Shown: in pieces, positions 34,616 through 44,512 of the stretch
Layout: each line of letters starts with the position of its first letter
Numbering within the stretch: position 1 is the first letter of the stretch
Source: JACCSI01 sp035575715
Lineage (GTDB): Bacteria; Acidobacteriota; Vicinamibacteria; Vicinamibacterales; UBA2999
Direction of reading: 5' to 3'
DNA length: 64,000 nucleotides
Assembly: GCA_035575715.1 (NCBI GenBank)
Contig: DATLXN010000026.1
Location: forward strand, 58,443-122,442
Translations under genes and position numbers: made by a program
The notes under the pieces: model-generated
Told to the model about the DNA's origin: nothing
The model's input: only the letters and a program-made list of their open reading frames with translations
The model's database searches: none

Positions 34616-35335
34616 TCACCCGAGCCGCTCTTCGGTGCTCTTGCTCAATTCCTGGAGCTGCACCAGCGGGCCGAGCTTTTTGTCGATCTCTTTGACCGAC
34701 TCGGTGGCGGCCGTCGCGTCTTCGCGCGCCTCACGGGAGGTGTCGCGGATCTTCTGAAATTCCTGGGTCAACGTCGCGGCAATCGAGCGCACCGTGTCGA
34801 GTTCACCCTTGAGGGAGGCCGTACCCTCCGCCGATTGCTTCACATCGGTGGTCGCCTGACGCAGCTGTCCGCGGAGGTCTTCCAGTGTTGCGCGCTCTTT
34901 GCGGAGCGTGTCGATCGTCGCCTGCGTCTCGAGCGCCTGCGAGGCGAGCTGGTTGACCGTCTGGCGATGCTTCTGCAAATCGCCGTCGTGCGCAGTCAGT
35001 CGTTCGGTCAGCTTCTGCGCGTCGTTGACCTGTCCAACCAGCGATTCCATCCGCTGCTCAAAGCCGTCGAGCGTTTTGAGGCGGTCATCGAGGCCTGACA
35101 CCTTCGATGTCAGGGCGTCGAGGGTTGCGGTCGCGGCATCTGCCTTCTCGCCCACCTGCTCGAGCGTCTTGCCCATCTGGGCGAGCTTCGAGCTGCGGAC
35201 AGAGATCTGCGTCAGCATCGCGCTCAAGGCGCCGCGCTCTTCCTTGGCCGACGCAATGAGGACCTGCAGCTCATCCGCTTGTTTGCGCGAATTATTGCCG
35301 CCGCCGCCTGTCAGTGTCTTGAACGAGTCGAGCAT
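34616..35335 (-). CDS. N-terminal fragment of the interrupted coiled-coil gene
   Basis: About 239 residues from ATG 35335 (MLDSFKTLTGGGGNNSRKQ) to the in-frame TGA. A glycine-rich start is followed by coiled coil (SKLAQMGKTLEQVGEKADA; TESVKEIDKKLGPLVQLQEL). A promoter-like TATACT lies about 76 bases upstream. Confidence 0.6.
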   Translation of the reverse strand: MLDSFKTLTGGGGNNSRKQADELQVLIASAKEERGALSAMLTQISVRSSKLAQMGKTLEQVGEKADAATATLDALTSKVSGLDDRLKTLDGFEQRMESLVGQVNDAQKLTERLTAHDGDLQKHRQTVNQLASQALETQATIDTLRKERATLEDLRGQLRQATTDVKQSAEGTASLKGELDTVRSIAATLTQEFQKIRDTSREAREDATAATESVKEIDKKLGPLVQLQELSKSTEERLG

Positions 35336-35407
35336 GGAAGTCTCCAGTGGTCTGGTCGCAGGGGGCAGGTCGATGATGCGCCCGCCAGACTCGCCAGACA
35401 AACCCGC

Positions 35408-35433
35408 ATAAGTATATGGGACACATCACTTAT
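35408..35433 (-). promoter_or_regulatory. Candidate promoter and dyad upstream of the coiled-coil gene
   Basis: Minus-strand TATACT (35416 to 35411) is a good -10. It sits within an inverted repeat ATAAGT (35408-35413) / ACTTAT (35428-35433). This is the most AT-rich part of the 239-base gap between the divergent coiled-coil and comM-like genes; the rest of the gap shows nothing else. Confidence 0.4.
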
Positions 35434-35574
35434 CGGATCGAAAAGGCTGCGATATAGATGTCGTCGCTCCTTCGCAGCTTCTGCGATACCCAGAGCGCCC
35501 GCAAAATTAAGCCATTGAGAACGCACCACTTACCGGTTTGGTGGGTCGGGCGGTCGCTTTGCACTGCCCCAGTC

Positions 35575-37092
35575 ATGCTCGCCCGTCTGGAAAGCGCCGC
35601 GGTCTTCGGAGTGGATGCGTATCCAGTGCACGTCGAAGTCGACGTCGGCCTCGGTCTGCCCTTCTTCCGCATGGTCGGATTGCCCGACGCCAGCGTCCGC
35701 GAAAGCCGCGACCGGGTCCGTGCGGCGATTCGCAATTCCGGGTTCGAATTCCCGAGTCACCGGATCACCATTAACCTGGCGGCGGCCGATGTGCGGAAAG
35801 CCGGGTCGTCGTTCGACTTGCCGATTGCGCTGGGTATCCTGGCCGCCGAAGGCGTCCTGAAGACGCGCGACCTGTCCAACATCGTGCTGGTCGGGGAGCT
35901 GTCGCTCGATGGCAGTATTCATGGGGCGCGCGGTGTCTTGCCGATCGCGGCTGCTGCCCGGCGGAATGGCGCGCTGGCGCTGTTGCTGCCGGCGCCGAAT
36001 GCCCCCGAGGCTGCGGTTGTCGGTGGTCTTCGTTTATTGCCGGTCAGTACGCTCAGTGAGGCGGTCGGATTATTGAACCAGTCGCCCAGCGAGTGGCCGG
36101 TCGAGGATGTCAGTGGCACGGTGCCTCGTCAAGTTCCGCCTGACACGGGTCTCGACCTGCGAGACCTCCGCGGCCAGCTGGTGGCGCGCCGGGCGCTGGA
36201 GATTGCCGCCGCGGGTGGCCACAACCTACTGATGATTGGCTCGCCTGGGTCGGGAAAGACGATGCTCGCCCGCCGGCTTGCCGGCGTCCTTCCGCCGCTG
36301 TCGTTCGAGGAGGCGCTCGAGTGCACCGCGATCCACTCGGTAGCGGGCACCCTCACGCCCGGCGTCGGACTGGTCGTCGATCGTCCCTTCCGCGCGCCGC
36401 ACCACACCATCTCTGACGTCGCGCTGGTCGGCGGCGGGGCCAATCCACGGCCCGGGGAAATCAGCCTCGCGCACCACGGCGTGCTGTTCCTCGACGAGAT
36501 GCCGGAGTTCAGCCGCCATGTGCTTGACGTGTTGCGGCAGCCTCTTGAAGAAGGACGGATCAGCGTGGCGCGTGCGGCGCGGACCGTCACCTTTCCCGCC
36601 CGCTTTGTGCTCGTCGCAGCGATGAATCCATGTCCGTGTGGTTATCGCGGCGATCCGAAACGCGCGTGCCGGTGTACGCCGCAACAGGTCGCGAAGTACC
36701 GCGGCCGGTTGTCCGGACCGCTCCTCGATCGCATCGATTTGATCGTTGACGTCCAGCCGGTAGCGATTAGCGATTTGACCAGCACGGCCGAGGGCGAACC
36801 ATCAGCGGCGGTTCGCGCACGGGTCCTCGGCGCACGGGATCGGCAGGCCGCACGCCCCGGCCGCGGCGCCCGGATCAACGCCGCGCTCCAGGGCCGCACC
36901 CTCGATCGCCTGTGCGCGCTCGACGCCACCGGCCGTCGCCTGCTCGAGCGATCGGCGGAACGGCTGCATCTGTCCGCGCGCGGTTTTCATCGCGTGCTCA
37001 AGGTCGCGCGCACGATCGCCGACCTGGCGGCCGCCGACGCAATCGCCCCAGAACATCTCGCCGAATCCCTGCAATACCGACTCGTCGACTAA
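35575..37092 (+). CDS. comM: YifB/ComM-family Mg-chelatase-like AAA+ ATPase
   Basis: ComM is a hexameric helicase that promotes branch migration during natural transformation; YifB names are used when competence is unproven. ATG 35575 (MLARLESAAVFG) is the family-typical start; 39 upstream residues in the longer frame do not fit. The 505-residue protein has the N-terminal ChlI-like domain (residues 1-170; VGLPDASVRESRDRVRAAI). The AAA+ module follows with Walker A GSPGSGKTMLARR near 222, Walker B VLFLDEMPEF near 304, and FVLVAAMNPCPCGYRGD near 345. The C-terminal Mg-chelatase segment ends AIAPEHLAESLQYR. No other competence gene is adjacent; the pilus-like operon 9 kb away is a possible partner. 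Confidence 0.95.
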   Translation: MLARLESAAVFGVDAYPVHVEVDVGLGLPFFRMVGLPDASVRESRDRVRAAIRNSGFEFPSHRITINLAAADVRKAGSSFDLPIALGILAAEGVLKTRDLSNIVLVGELSLDGSIHGARGVLPIAAAARRNGALALLLPAPNAPEAAVVGGLRLLPVSTLSEAVGLLNQSPSEWPVEDVSGTVPRQVPPDTGLDLRDLRGQLVARRALEIAAAGGHNLLMIGSPGSGKTMLARRLAGVLPPLSFEEALECTAIHSVAGTLTPGVGLVVDRPFRAPHHTISDVALVGGGANPRPGEISLAHHGVLFLDEMPEFSRHVLDVLRQPLEEGRISVARAARTVTFPARFVLVAAMNPCPCGYRGDPKRACRCTPQQVAKYRGRLSGPLLDRIDLIVDVQPVAISDLTSTAEGEPSAAVRARVLGARDRQAARPGRGARINAALQGRTLDRLCALDATGRRLLERSAERLHLSARGFHRVLKVARTIADLAAADAIAPEHLAESLQYRLVD

Positions 37093-37103
37093 CCACAGGA
37101 GAC

Positions 37104-37124
37104 AATGGTCATATAAAATGGTCA
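37104..37124 (+). promoter_or_regulatory. Candidate promoter with direct repeats before the toxin-antitoxin genes
   Basis: AATGGTCA occurs at 37104-37111 and 37117-37124 on both sides of TATAAAAT (37112-37119). The antitoxin ATG follows at 37126. Antitoxin-toxin complexes commonly repress their own promoter by binding repeats of this kind; binding here is inference. Confidence 0.4.
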
Positions 37125-37125
37125 C

Positions 37126-37359
37126 ATGGACGTAAACGCTAGTCAATTCAAAGCTAAGTGTCTGGCTCTCATCGACCTTGCGCACGCGACGGGCGAAGTC
37201 ATCACCATCACCAAGCGGGGCCGGGTAGTGGCGCAGTTGATTGGTGCCGCCTCCACCCCGGCGCAGCCCTGGCGCGAGCTGCGGGGCTCGGCGGCTGCGT
37301 GGACCGGCGATCCGTTCGCGCCGGTGCTGTCCGAGGACGAGGTTGACGCGCTGCGATGA
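37126..37359 (+). CDS. Phd/YefM-type antitoxin
   Basis: The 77-residue protein matches the Phd/YefM antitoxin N-terminal DNA-binding fold: MDVNASQFKAKCLALIDLAH followed by GEVITITKRGRVVAQLI. The C-terminal tail (PWRELRGSAAAWTGDPFAPV) would wrap and inhibit the toxin. It overlaps the PIN-domain gene by four bases. Complete and intact. Confidence 0.92.
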   Translation: MDVNASQFKAKCLALIDLAHATGEVITITKRGRVVAQLIGAASTPAQPWRELRGSAAAWTGDPFAPVLSEDEVDALR

Positions 37360-37763
37360 ACGGCCCGCTCCTCGACACGCATGCGTGGATCTGGTGGATC
37401 CACGGCGATGCGCGGCTTGGGCGCGCCACGCTTGCGGCGCTCGATCAACTCGACGCCGCGCACCGGCCATCGATCAGTGCGATCAGCTTGTGGGAGGTGG
37501 CGATGCTGGTCAGCCGCGGACGGGTCGCTTTTGATTGCACGTTGGAGGCGTGGCTCGAGAAGGCCGCGCATCCGCTGACGGTTCGCACGTTGCCGATCAC
37601 GCCGCAAATCGCCGCCGACGTCGCGCACCTTCCTGAAGCGCTGACGCGCGATCCGGCGGACCGGTTGATCGTCTCGACCGGCCGCGTCCACGGCCTGCGC
37701 ATTGTGACCAAAGATGCGGTGATTGCGGACTCGGGATTGCTGCGTCGCTGGTCGGCGCGTTAG
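37356..37763 (+). CDS. vapC: PIN-domain ribonuclease toxin (VapC family)
   Basis: VapC toxins are Mg-dependent RNases that cut tRNA or rRNA. The 135-residue protein carries the four acidic site residues: D7 (LLDTHAWIW), E47 (SLWEVAM), D99 and D102 (TRDPADRLI). It ends with the usual VHGLRIVTKDAVIADSG. Active site intact, so the pair should be functional. Its stop overlaps the end of a convergent pseudogene. Confidence 0.93.
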   Translation: MNGPLLDTHAWIWWIHGDARLGRATLAALDQLDAAHRPSISAISLWEVAMLVSRGRVAFDCTLEAWLEKAAHPLTVRTLPITPQIAADVAHLPEALTRDPADRLIVSTGRVHGLRIVTKDAVIADSGLLRRWSAR

Positions 37764-38105
37764 AGCACCGAGCCGCGCAATTCGATCCGCTTGCGGAGAA
37801 AATTCGCTCGCTTCTCGGGCGGCAACGCCTGCCGGCTTCGGCTTCATGGGAACGTTCCCACGCATCGAGCACCGCCCGATCACGCGGTCGGCCGGCGGCG
37901 CGTTTGGTCTTGAGATATCAGCCAGATCGGCGACCAGTAACGATTCGCCATCGATGACGATATGGCTGGCTCGATCACGGAGGCCTTCGTAACTGCGCAT
38001 GCCGTGGATTCGCGACATGAAATCCAGTTCCAACCCGTCGTCATCGCGCACGATGCGGTACATCTGGGAGGCTGGGTAGTACGGGCGCCTGCTCGCCCGA
38101 CACCG
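37760..38105 (-). pseudogene. Decayed nucleotidyltransferase-like gene remnant
   Basis: Three reading-frame segments join to a recognisable C-terminal half. The first is YRIVRDDDGLELDFMSRIHG, continuing to VIDGESLLVADLADI. After a one-base shift near 37912 it reads KTKRAAGRPRDRAVLDAWE. After another shift near 37850 it reads RQALPPEKRANFLRKRIELR and ends at TAA 37762-37760. The ADI..TKRAAGRPRDRAVL pattern is typical of small MNT/AbiEii-like nucleotidyltransferases or related hypothetical proteins. The N-terminal catalytic half is missing or unrecognisable upstream (a stop occurs at 38106). No long single frame exists. The family call is tentative; the disruption is clear. Confidence 0.65.
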
Positions 38106-38295
38106 CTACGTCCGCCCCCCTTTGGTTGGTCATCGTCCGCGACTCGGGGGGTCAAACCGCCACAGTCCTGAGTGGCCCGCGCGATTGTGGTGGCGAACAC
38201 AAGACGAAAGCCCGCGCCAGCAAGCATTTTCGCGTGCAGAGTTAGACGGACCAGATGGTATAGTTCTCGCTCTCCACCGCCGACACAACCAGTTG

Positions 38296-39213
38296 ATGAT
38301 GTTTTCGAGACGCTACACCCTCGTACTGGCCGACCGCCGCACTGGCGTCGTCCGTCGTTTTACCCTGCCACTGTGGCCGGCAGTAGCGACGGTCAGCGGC
38401 GTGCTGGCGCTGCCCGTACTCATCGGGATGGGCGCCGCGCTCAAGGCCAAGGAAGATGTGGTCGCGCTCTACGCGACGGCCTCCGCGCTCGAGATTGAAA
38501 ACGCCAACTTCCGCGTCGCGACCGAAGCGCTGGCGGGACAGATTACGGGCCTCCAGGCCGCGATCACCGAGTTAGGGGCAAAAGCCGCCCTCGACCCCGC
38601 GCTGGCTGCCGCAATGGACAACTTGCCGGCGGTCGTGAAAAGCCGCGCCATGGGCGGAGCGCCCACCGCGTCGTCCGGGTCGACACTCGCCGCCCTGCCG
38701 GCGCTGCGGTCGCCCGAAAACACCTTCGGGCTACTCCACGATCTGCTGCAAGGCATCGAGAGCCGCCTCCGCTCGGTGCGCTCAGACGTCGACAAGCGCA
38801 ACGCGCTGGCCGCGGCCACGCCATCGATTTGGCCCGCCCACGGATGGATCTCCTCTGGCGTCGGCGCACGCCGCGACCCGATTAACGGCAGCCGCGACTT
38901 CCACGAAGGCCTCGACATCTCGGCCGATCACGGCACGCCGGTCTACGCCACGGCCGACGGCACCGTTGCCCAGGCGGCGGTTGAAGGCGGCTACGGCAAC
39001 CTGATCGTCGTCGATCACGGCTACGGCCTCGAGACCCGCTACGGCCACCTGTCGCGCTACAAAGTGCGCAGCGGCGAAAAAATCCGGCGCGGCGACGTGC
39101 TCGGGCTGGTCGGTTCCACCGGTCGCTCGACCGGCGCCCATCTCCACTACGAAGTGCGCGTCAACGGCCGGCTGCTCAATCCCCTGCAGCTACTCCTCAA
39201 TTACCGCCGCTAA
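38296..39213 (+). CDS. M23-family zinc metallopeptidase (membrane-anchored LytM domain)
   Basis: Adjacent ATGs at 38296 and 38299 begin MMFSRRYTLVLADRRTG. The 305-residue protein has one membrane helix (about 27-47), a short coiled-coil stalk (YATASALEIENANFRVATEA) and a C-terminal LytM/peptidase M23 domain from about residue 185. Zinc ligands are visible in FHEGLDIS and GAHLHYEVR, and the structural GGYGNLIVVDHGYG and RYGHLS motifs are intact. Such proteins trim peptide cross-bridges in peptidoglycan or activate amidases. TATAGT near 38259 could be its -10. Confidence 0.92.
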   Translation: MMFSRRYTLVLADRRTGVVRRFTLPLWPAVATVSGVLALPVLIGMGAALKAKEDVVALYATASALEIENANFRVATEALAGQITGLQAAITELGAKAALDPALAAAMDNLPAVVKSRAMGGAPTASSGSTLAALPALRSPENTFGLLHDLLQGIESRLRSVRSDVDKRNALAAATPSIWPAHGWISSGVGARRDPINGSRDFHEGLDISADHGTPVYATADGTVAQAAVEGGYGNLIVVDHGYGLETRYGHLSRYKVRSGEKIRRGDVLGLVGSTGRSTGAHLHYEVRVNGRLLNPLQLLLNYRR

Positions 39214-39329
39214 ATCTTCTTCGAGCGAGGCGGTTTACCGCTGAGCTCCCCCGCGCGCCTGTCAGGGCCGCGCGTCCTGCGCCGGCAGCTCCGGCGTCCT
39301 GCTCGCCCATCGTTCCCGGCGAGTCCCGA

Positions 39330-39335
39330 TATAAT
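39330..39335 (+). promoter_or_regulatory. Candidate -10 of secA
   Basis: Perfect TATAAT 31 bases before the secA ATG. The leader transcribed from it would contain the 16-base palindrome at 39343-39358. No clear -35 upstream; the rest of the 152-base gap after the M23 gene shows nothing else. Confidence 0.5.
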
Positions 39336-39342
39336 CAGCAGA

Positions 39343-39358
39343 TATCTCACGTGAGATA
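39343..39358. promoter_or_regulatory. Perfect 16-base palindrome with CACGTG core in the secA leader
   Basis: TATCTCACGTGAGATA is exactly self-complementary and lies between the -10 and the secA start. It matches the parS consensus TGTTTCACGTGAAACA at 12 of 16 positions, including the CACGTG core. It is either an operator for secA or a degenerate ParB site. Confidence 0.6.
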
Positions 39359-39365
39359 GCCACAC

Positions 39366-42308
<2,943 letters not shown>

Positions 42309-42333
42309 CGCGCAACTGCGCGCCTTGAGTGAA

Positions 42334-42460
42334 TGGCAATTGGCGATTGGCGATTGAATTGGTGATTGGCGGTAAATCAGTGATTGGCCCACCAGCGCGA
42401 TCCGTCATTCGCTAATTCGCCCAATTCAATCTTTACAATGACCAACACTCAATCGCCAAT
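42334..42460. repeat. Heptanucleotide repeat, family D (TGGCGAT), with inverted copies
   Basis: TGGCAAT, TGGCGAT, TGGCGAT (42334-42354), a short break, then TGGTGAT and TGGCGGT (42360-42373). Inverted counterparts lie downstream: CCAATTCAATC (42421-42431) is the reverse complement of 42352-42362, and AATCGCCAAT (42451-42460) is the reverse complement of 42339-42348. The 173-base gap between secA and guaB is therefore mostly repeat and could fold as one long hairpin. Confidence 0.8.
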
Positions 42461-42470
42461 GTCGTAGCTG

Positions 42471-42476
42471 TATAAT
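42471..42476 (+). promoter_or_regulatory. Candidate -10 giving a leaderless guaB transcript
   Basis: Perfect TATAAT ends only five bases before the guaB ATG at 42482, so transcription should start at or next to the start codon. No Shine-Dalgarno sequence is present. No clear -35 at 17 bases. Confidence 0.5.
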
Positions 42477-42481
42477 TCCAG

Positions 42482-44029
42482 ATGGCTCAGCCACAGTTCG
42501 CTCCTCTCGAAACCATCAAGTCTCTCGAGGCCGGCCTCCGCACGGCGCTCACCTTCGACGACATTCTCCTCGTCCCCCGGCACTCGACGGTGCTCCCGGC
42601 GCAGGTCGAGGTCAGCACCAGGCTCACCCGCAACATCGCCCTGAACGTGCCGTTCCTGAGCGCGGCGATGGATACCGTCACCGAGTCGGAGATGGCGATT
42701 GCGATGGCGCAGCACGGCGGCCTTGGCGTGATCCACAAGAATCTCGCGATTGACGAGCAGGCCTCCGAAGTCGACCGCGTCAAACGGTCCGAGAGCGGAA
42801 TGATCGTCAATCCGATCACGCTGTCGCCGGATCGCAAGATTAGCGAGGCCCTCGAGTTGATGCGGAAATATCGCATCTCTGGCGTGCCGATTACCGAGGG
42901 TGGCAGCAAAGAAGGACGCCTGGTCGGCATCCTGACCAACCGTGATCTCCGCTTCGAGACCAAATTGGATCGCCCGGTCACCGATGTGATGACCAAGCAC
43001 AATCTGATCACCGTGCCGGTTGGCACGACGCTCGACGAGGCGCGCGAGATCCTGCACCAGAAGAAGGTCGAGAAGCTGCTGGTCGTCGACCACGACTATC
43101 GCCTGAAGGGGCTGATCACCGTCAAGGACATTCAAAAAGCGATCAAGTATCCCAACGCGTGCAAGGACTCACTCGGTCGGCTGCGCGTCGGGGCCGCGGT
43201 CGGCATCGCCCGCGACACGCTCGAGCGCGCGCACGCCCTGGTCGCCGCGCACGTCGATGTCCTGGTCGTGGATACCGCCCACGGCCACTCGCAAGGCGTG
43301 CTCGACATGGTGCAGTCGCTGCGTCGCGCGTTCAAAGATGTCGAGATCATTGCCGGCAATGTCGCGACGCCAGAGGCGACCGAAGCGTTGATCGACCGCG
43401 GCGTGGACGCGGTCAAGGTCGGTATCGGCGCGGGTTCGATCTGCACCACCCGCATCGTCGCCGGCATCGGCGTGCCGATGATTACGGCGATTCATGAGTG
43501 TGCGCAGGCGGCGGCGCGGCATGAAGTGCCGGTGATCGCCGACGGCGGCATTCGCAACTCCGGCGACGTGGTCAAGGCGTTAGCCGTGGGCGCGAGCTCG
43601 GTGATGATCGGCAACCTGTTCGCCGGCACCGACGAAAGCCCGGGCGAAGTGATTCTGTATCAGGGCCGCACGTTCAAGGAATATCGCGGCATGGGCTCGA
43701 TCGGTGCCATGCGCCGCGGCAGCCGCGATCGCTACTTCCAGGACGATTTCGAACTCGAGAGCCCGAGCGTGGCCATGAGTAAGGGCATTCCCGAGAAGCT
43801 GGTCCCGGAAGGTATCGAGGGACGCGTCCAGCACAAAGGCAGCATGGCGATGGTCATCCACCAGATGGTTGGCGGGCTGCGTGCCGGGATGGGCTACTGC
43901 GGGGCGTCGACGATCCCGGCGCTGCAGCGTGATGCGCAGATGATTCGGATCACCCAGGCCGGCTTCCGCGAGAGTCACGTGCACGACGTGACCATCACTA
44001 AGGAAGCGCCAAACTACCGGATGGAATAG
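42482..44029 (+). CDS. guaB: Inosine-5'-monophosphate dehydrogenase
   Basis: GuaB oxidises IMP to XMP, the committed step of guanine nucleotide synthesis. The 515-residue protein has the TIM-barrel split by two CBS domains (about residues 105-225; ISEALELMRKYRISGVPI is the first). The catalytic loop is GSICTTRIVAG with the active Cys near 324, preceded by the phosphate-binding GNVATPEATEAL. The mobile flap and GGLRAGMGYCGA segment near 460 are intact. The ATG is immediately after a TATAAT, which supports this start. It ends at a heptad repeat block shared with the convergent tsaE. Confidence 0.97.
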   Translation: MAQPQFAPLETIKSLEAGLRTALTFDDILLVPRHSTVLPAQVEVSTRLTRNIALNVPFLSAAMDTVTESEMAIAMAQHGGLGVIHKNLAIDEQASEVDRVKRSESGMIVNPITLSPDRKISEALELMRKYRISGVPITEGGSKEGRLVGILTNRDLRFETKLDRPVTDVMTKHNLITVPVGTTLDEAREILHQKKVEKLLVVDHDYRLKGLITVKDIQKAIKYPNACKDSLGRLRVGAAVGIARDTLERAHALVAAHVDVLVVDTAHGHSQGVLDMVQSLRRAFKDVEIIAGNVATPEATEALIDRGVDAVKVGIGAGSICTTRIVAGIGVPMITAIHECAQAAARHEVPVIADGGIRNSGDVVKALAVGASSVMIGNLFAGTDESPGEVILYQGRTFKEYRGMGSIGAMRRGSRDRYFQDDFELESPSVAMSKGIPEKLVPEGIEGRVQHKGSMAMVIHQMVGGLRAGMGYCGASTIPALQRDAQMIRITQAGFRESHVHDVTITKEAPNYRME

Positions 44030-44071
44030 TCGTCAGTCGTCGGTCGTCGGTCGTCGGTGGTCAGTCGTCGT
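44030..44071. repeat. Heptanucleotide tandem repeat, family C (TCGTCGG), 6 units
   Basis: Units TCGTCAG, TCGTCGG, TCGTCGG, TCGTCGG, TGGTCAG, TCGTCGT, starting at the base after the guaB stop. The block extends into the 3' end of the minus-strand tsaE, so its last dozen residues (TTTDHRRPTTDD) are repeat-encoded. Confidence 0.92.
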
Positions 44072-44479
44072 CACTTCGATAACACGCCGGTCGCCGCCGG
44101 CGTCGGCGATCGTCACAGTCATCGCGCCGGCAATGGGGTGCGACAAGCGTTCGGCCCACTCGACGGCGAGCACACCGTGTTCGGCCAAGTCCGGATCGAG
44201 ACCAATGTCATCGAGGTCGGCGCGGTCGAGTCGATAGAGATCGACATGCACCAGTGGTAGCCGGCCACCGCGATATTCGTGAACCAGCGTAAATGTCGGA
44301 CTGGTCACATCACCGGGATCCAGGCCCAGCCCCTCAGCCAGGCCGCGGACGAAGGCGGTCTTCCCCGCTCCGAGATCTCCCGACAGGAGCAGCACCGCCC
44401 CTGCCGCCAGTTCCCTGGCCAGGGCTCGCGCGACGGCGCGCGTTTCGTCTTCGGAGTGAGTCGTGAACTGGCGCGTCAT
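44033..44479 (-). CDS. tsaE: tRNA threonylcarbamoyladenosine biosynthesis ATPase TsaE
   Basis: TsaE is the ATPase partner of TsaB/TsaD in making t6A37 on ANN-decoding tRNAs. The 148-residue protein has Walker A GDLGAGKTAFVRGLAEGLG near residue 38, SPTFTLVHEYRGG, and a DLYRLD segment typical of the family. The C-terminal 12 residues are specified by family C heptad repeats and are therefore probably dispensable. It lies downstream of the NAD(P)HX repair gene, a common neighbour pair in bacteria. Confidence 0.95.
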   Translation of the reverse strand: MTRQFTTHSEDETRAVARALARELAAGAVLLLSGDLGAGKTAFVRGLAEGLGLDPGDVTSPTFTLVHEYRGGRLPLVHVDLYRLDRADLDDIGLDPDLAEHGVLAVEWAERLSHPIAGAMTVTIADAGGDRRVIEVTTTDHRRPTTDD

Positions 44480-44512
44480 CAGCGGTGGGCTCGCGGGGCT
44501 GACGCCCCGCAG

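Larger units (their letters stand above)
32605..35335 (-). pseudogene. Large coiled-coil protein gene interrupted by an in-frame TGA and a +1 shift
   Basis: Reconstructed, this is one gene for a coiled-coil protein of about 910 residues starting MLDSFKTLTGGGG at ATG 35335. Reading stops at TGA 34618-34616 after KSTEERLG, but the same frame resumes with LNALAEHVSHKVKALEAHK and continues as good heptad coiled coil to about 34255 (FEKKEFDAFDQ). There one extra base in a TTT (plus-strand 34252-34254) shifts the frame; removing it joins to RLKGLQGAVGEAEGRMDGLL and the long C-terminal coiled coil to TGA 32605. No membrane helix or known domain. Either a real pseudogene or two sequence errors; programmed recoding is a remote option. 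Function unknown, possibly cytoskeletal or structural from its composition. Confidence 0.8.

Noticed and set aside
34164..34619. Arg-rich ORF within the coiled-coil gene
   Set aside because: Out-of-frame reading of coiled-coil codons; the coiled-coil pattern is in the neighbouring frame.
37143..38063. 306-residue minus-strand ORF across the antitoxin and VapC genes
   Set aside because: Only its first 50 residues look like protein; the rest is antisense to two intact genes. The real remnant continues in other frames.
39343..39358. Canonical parS site
   Set aside because: The palindrome differs from the consensus at four symmetric positions; I noticed no perfect parS in the window, so it is listed only as parS-like.
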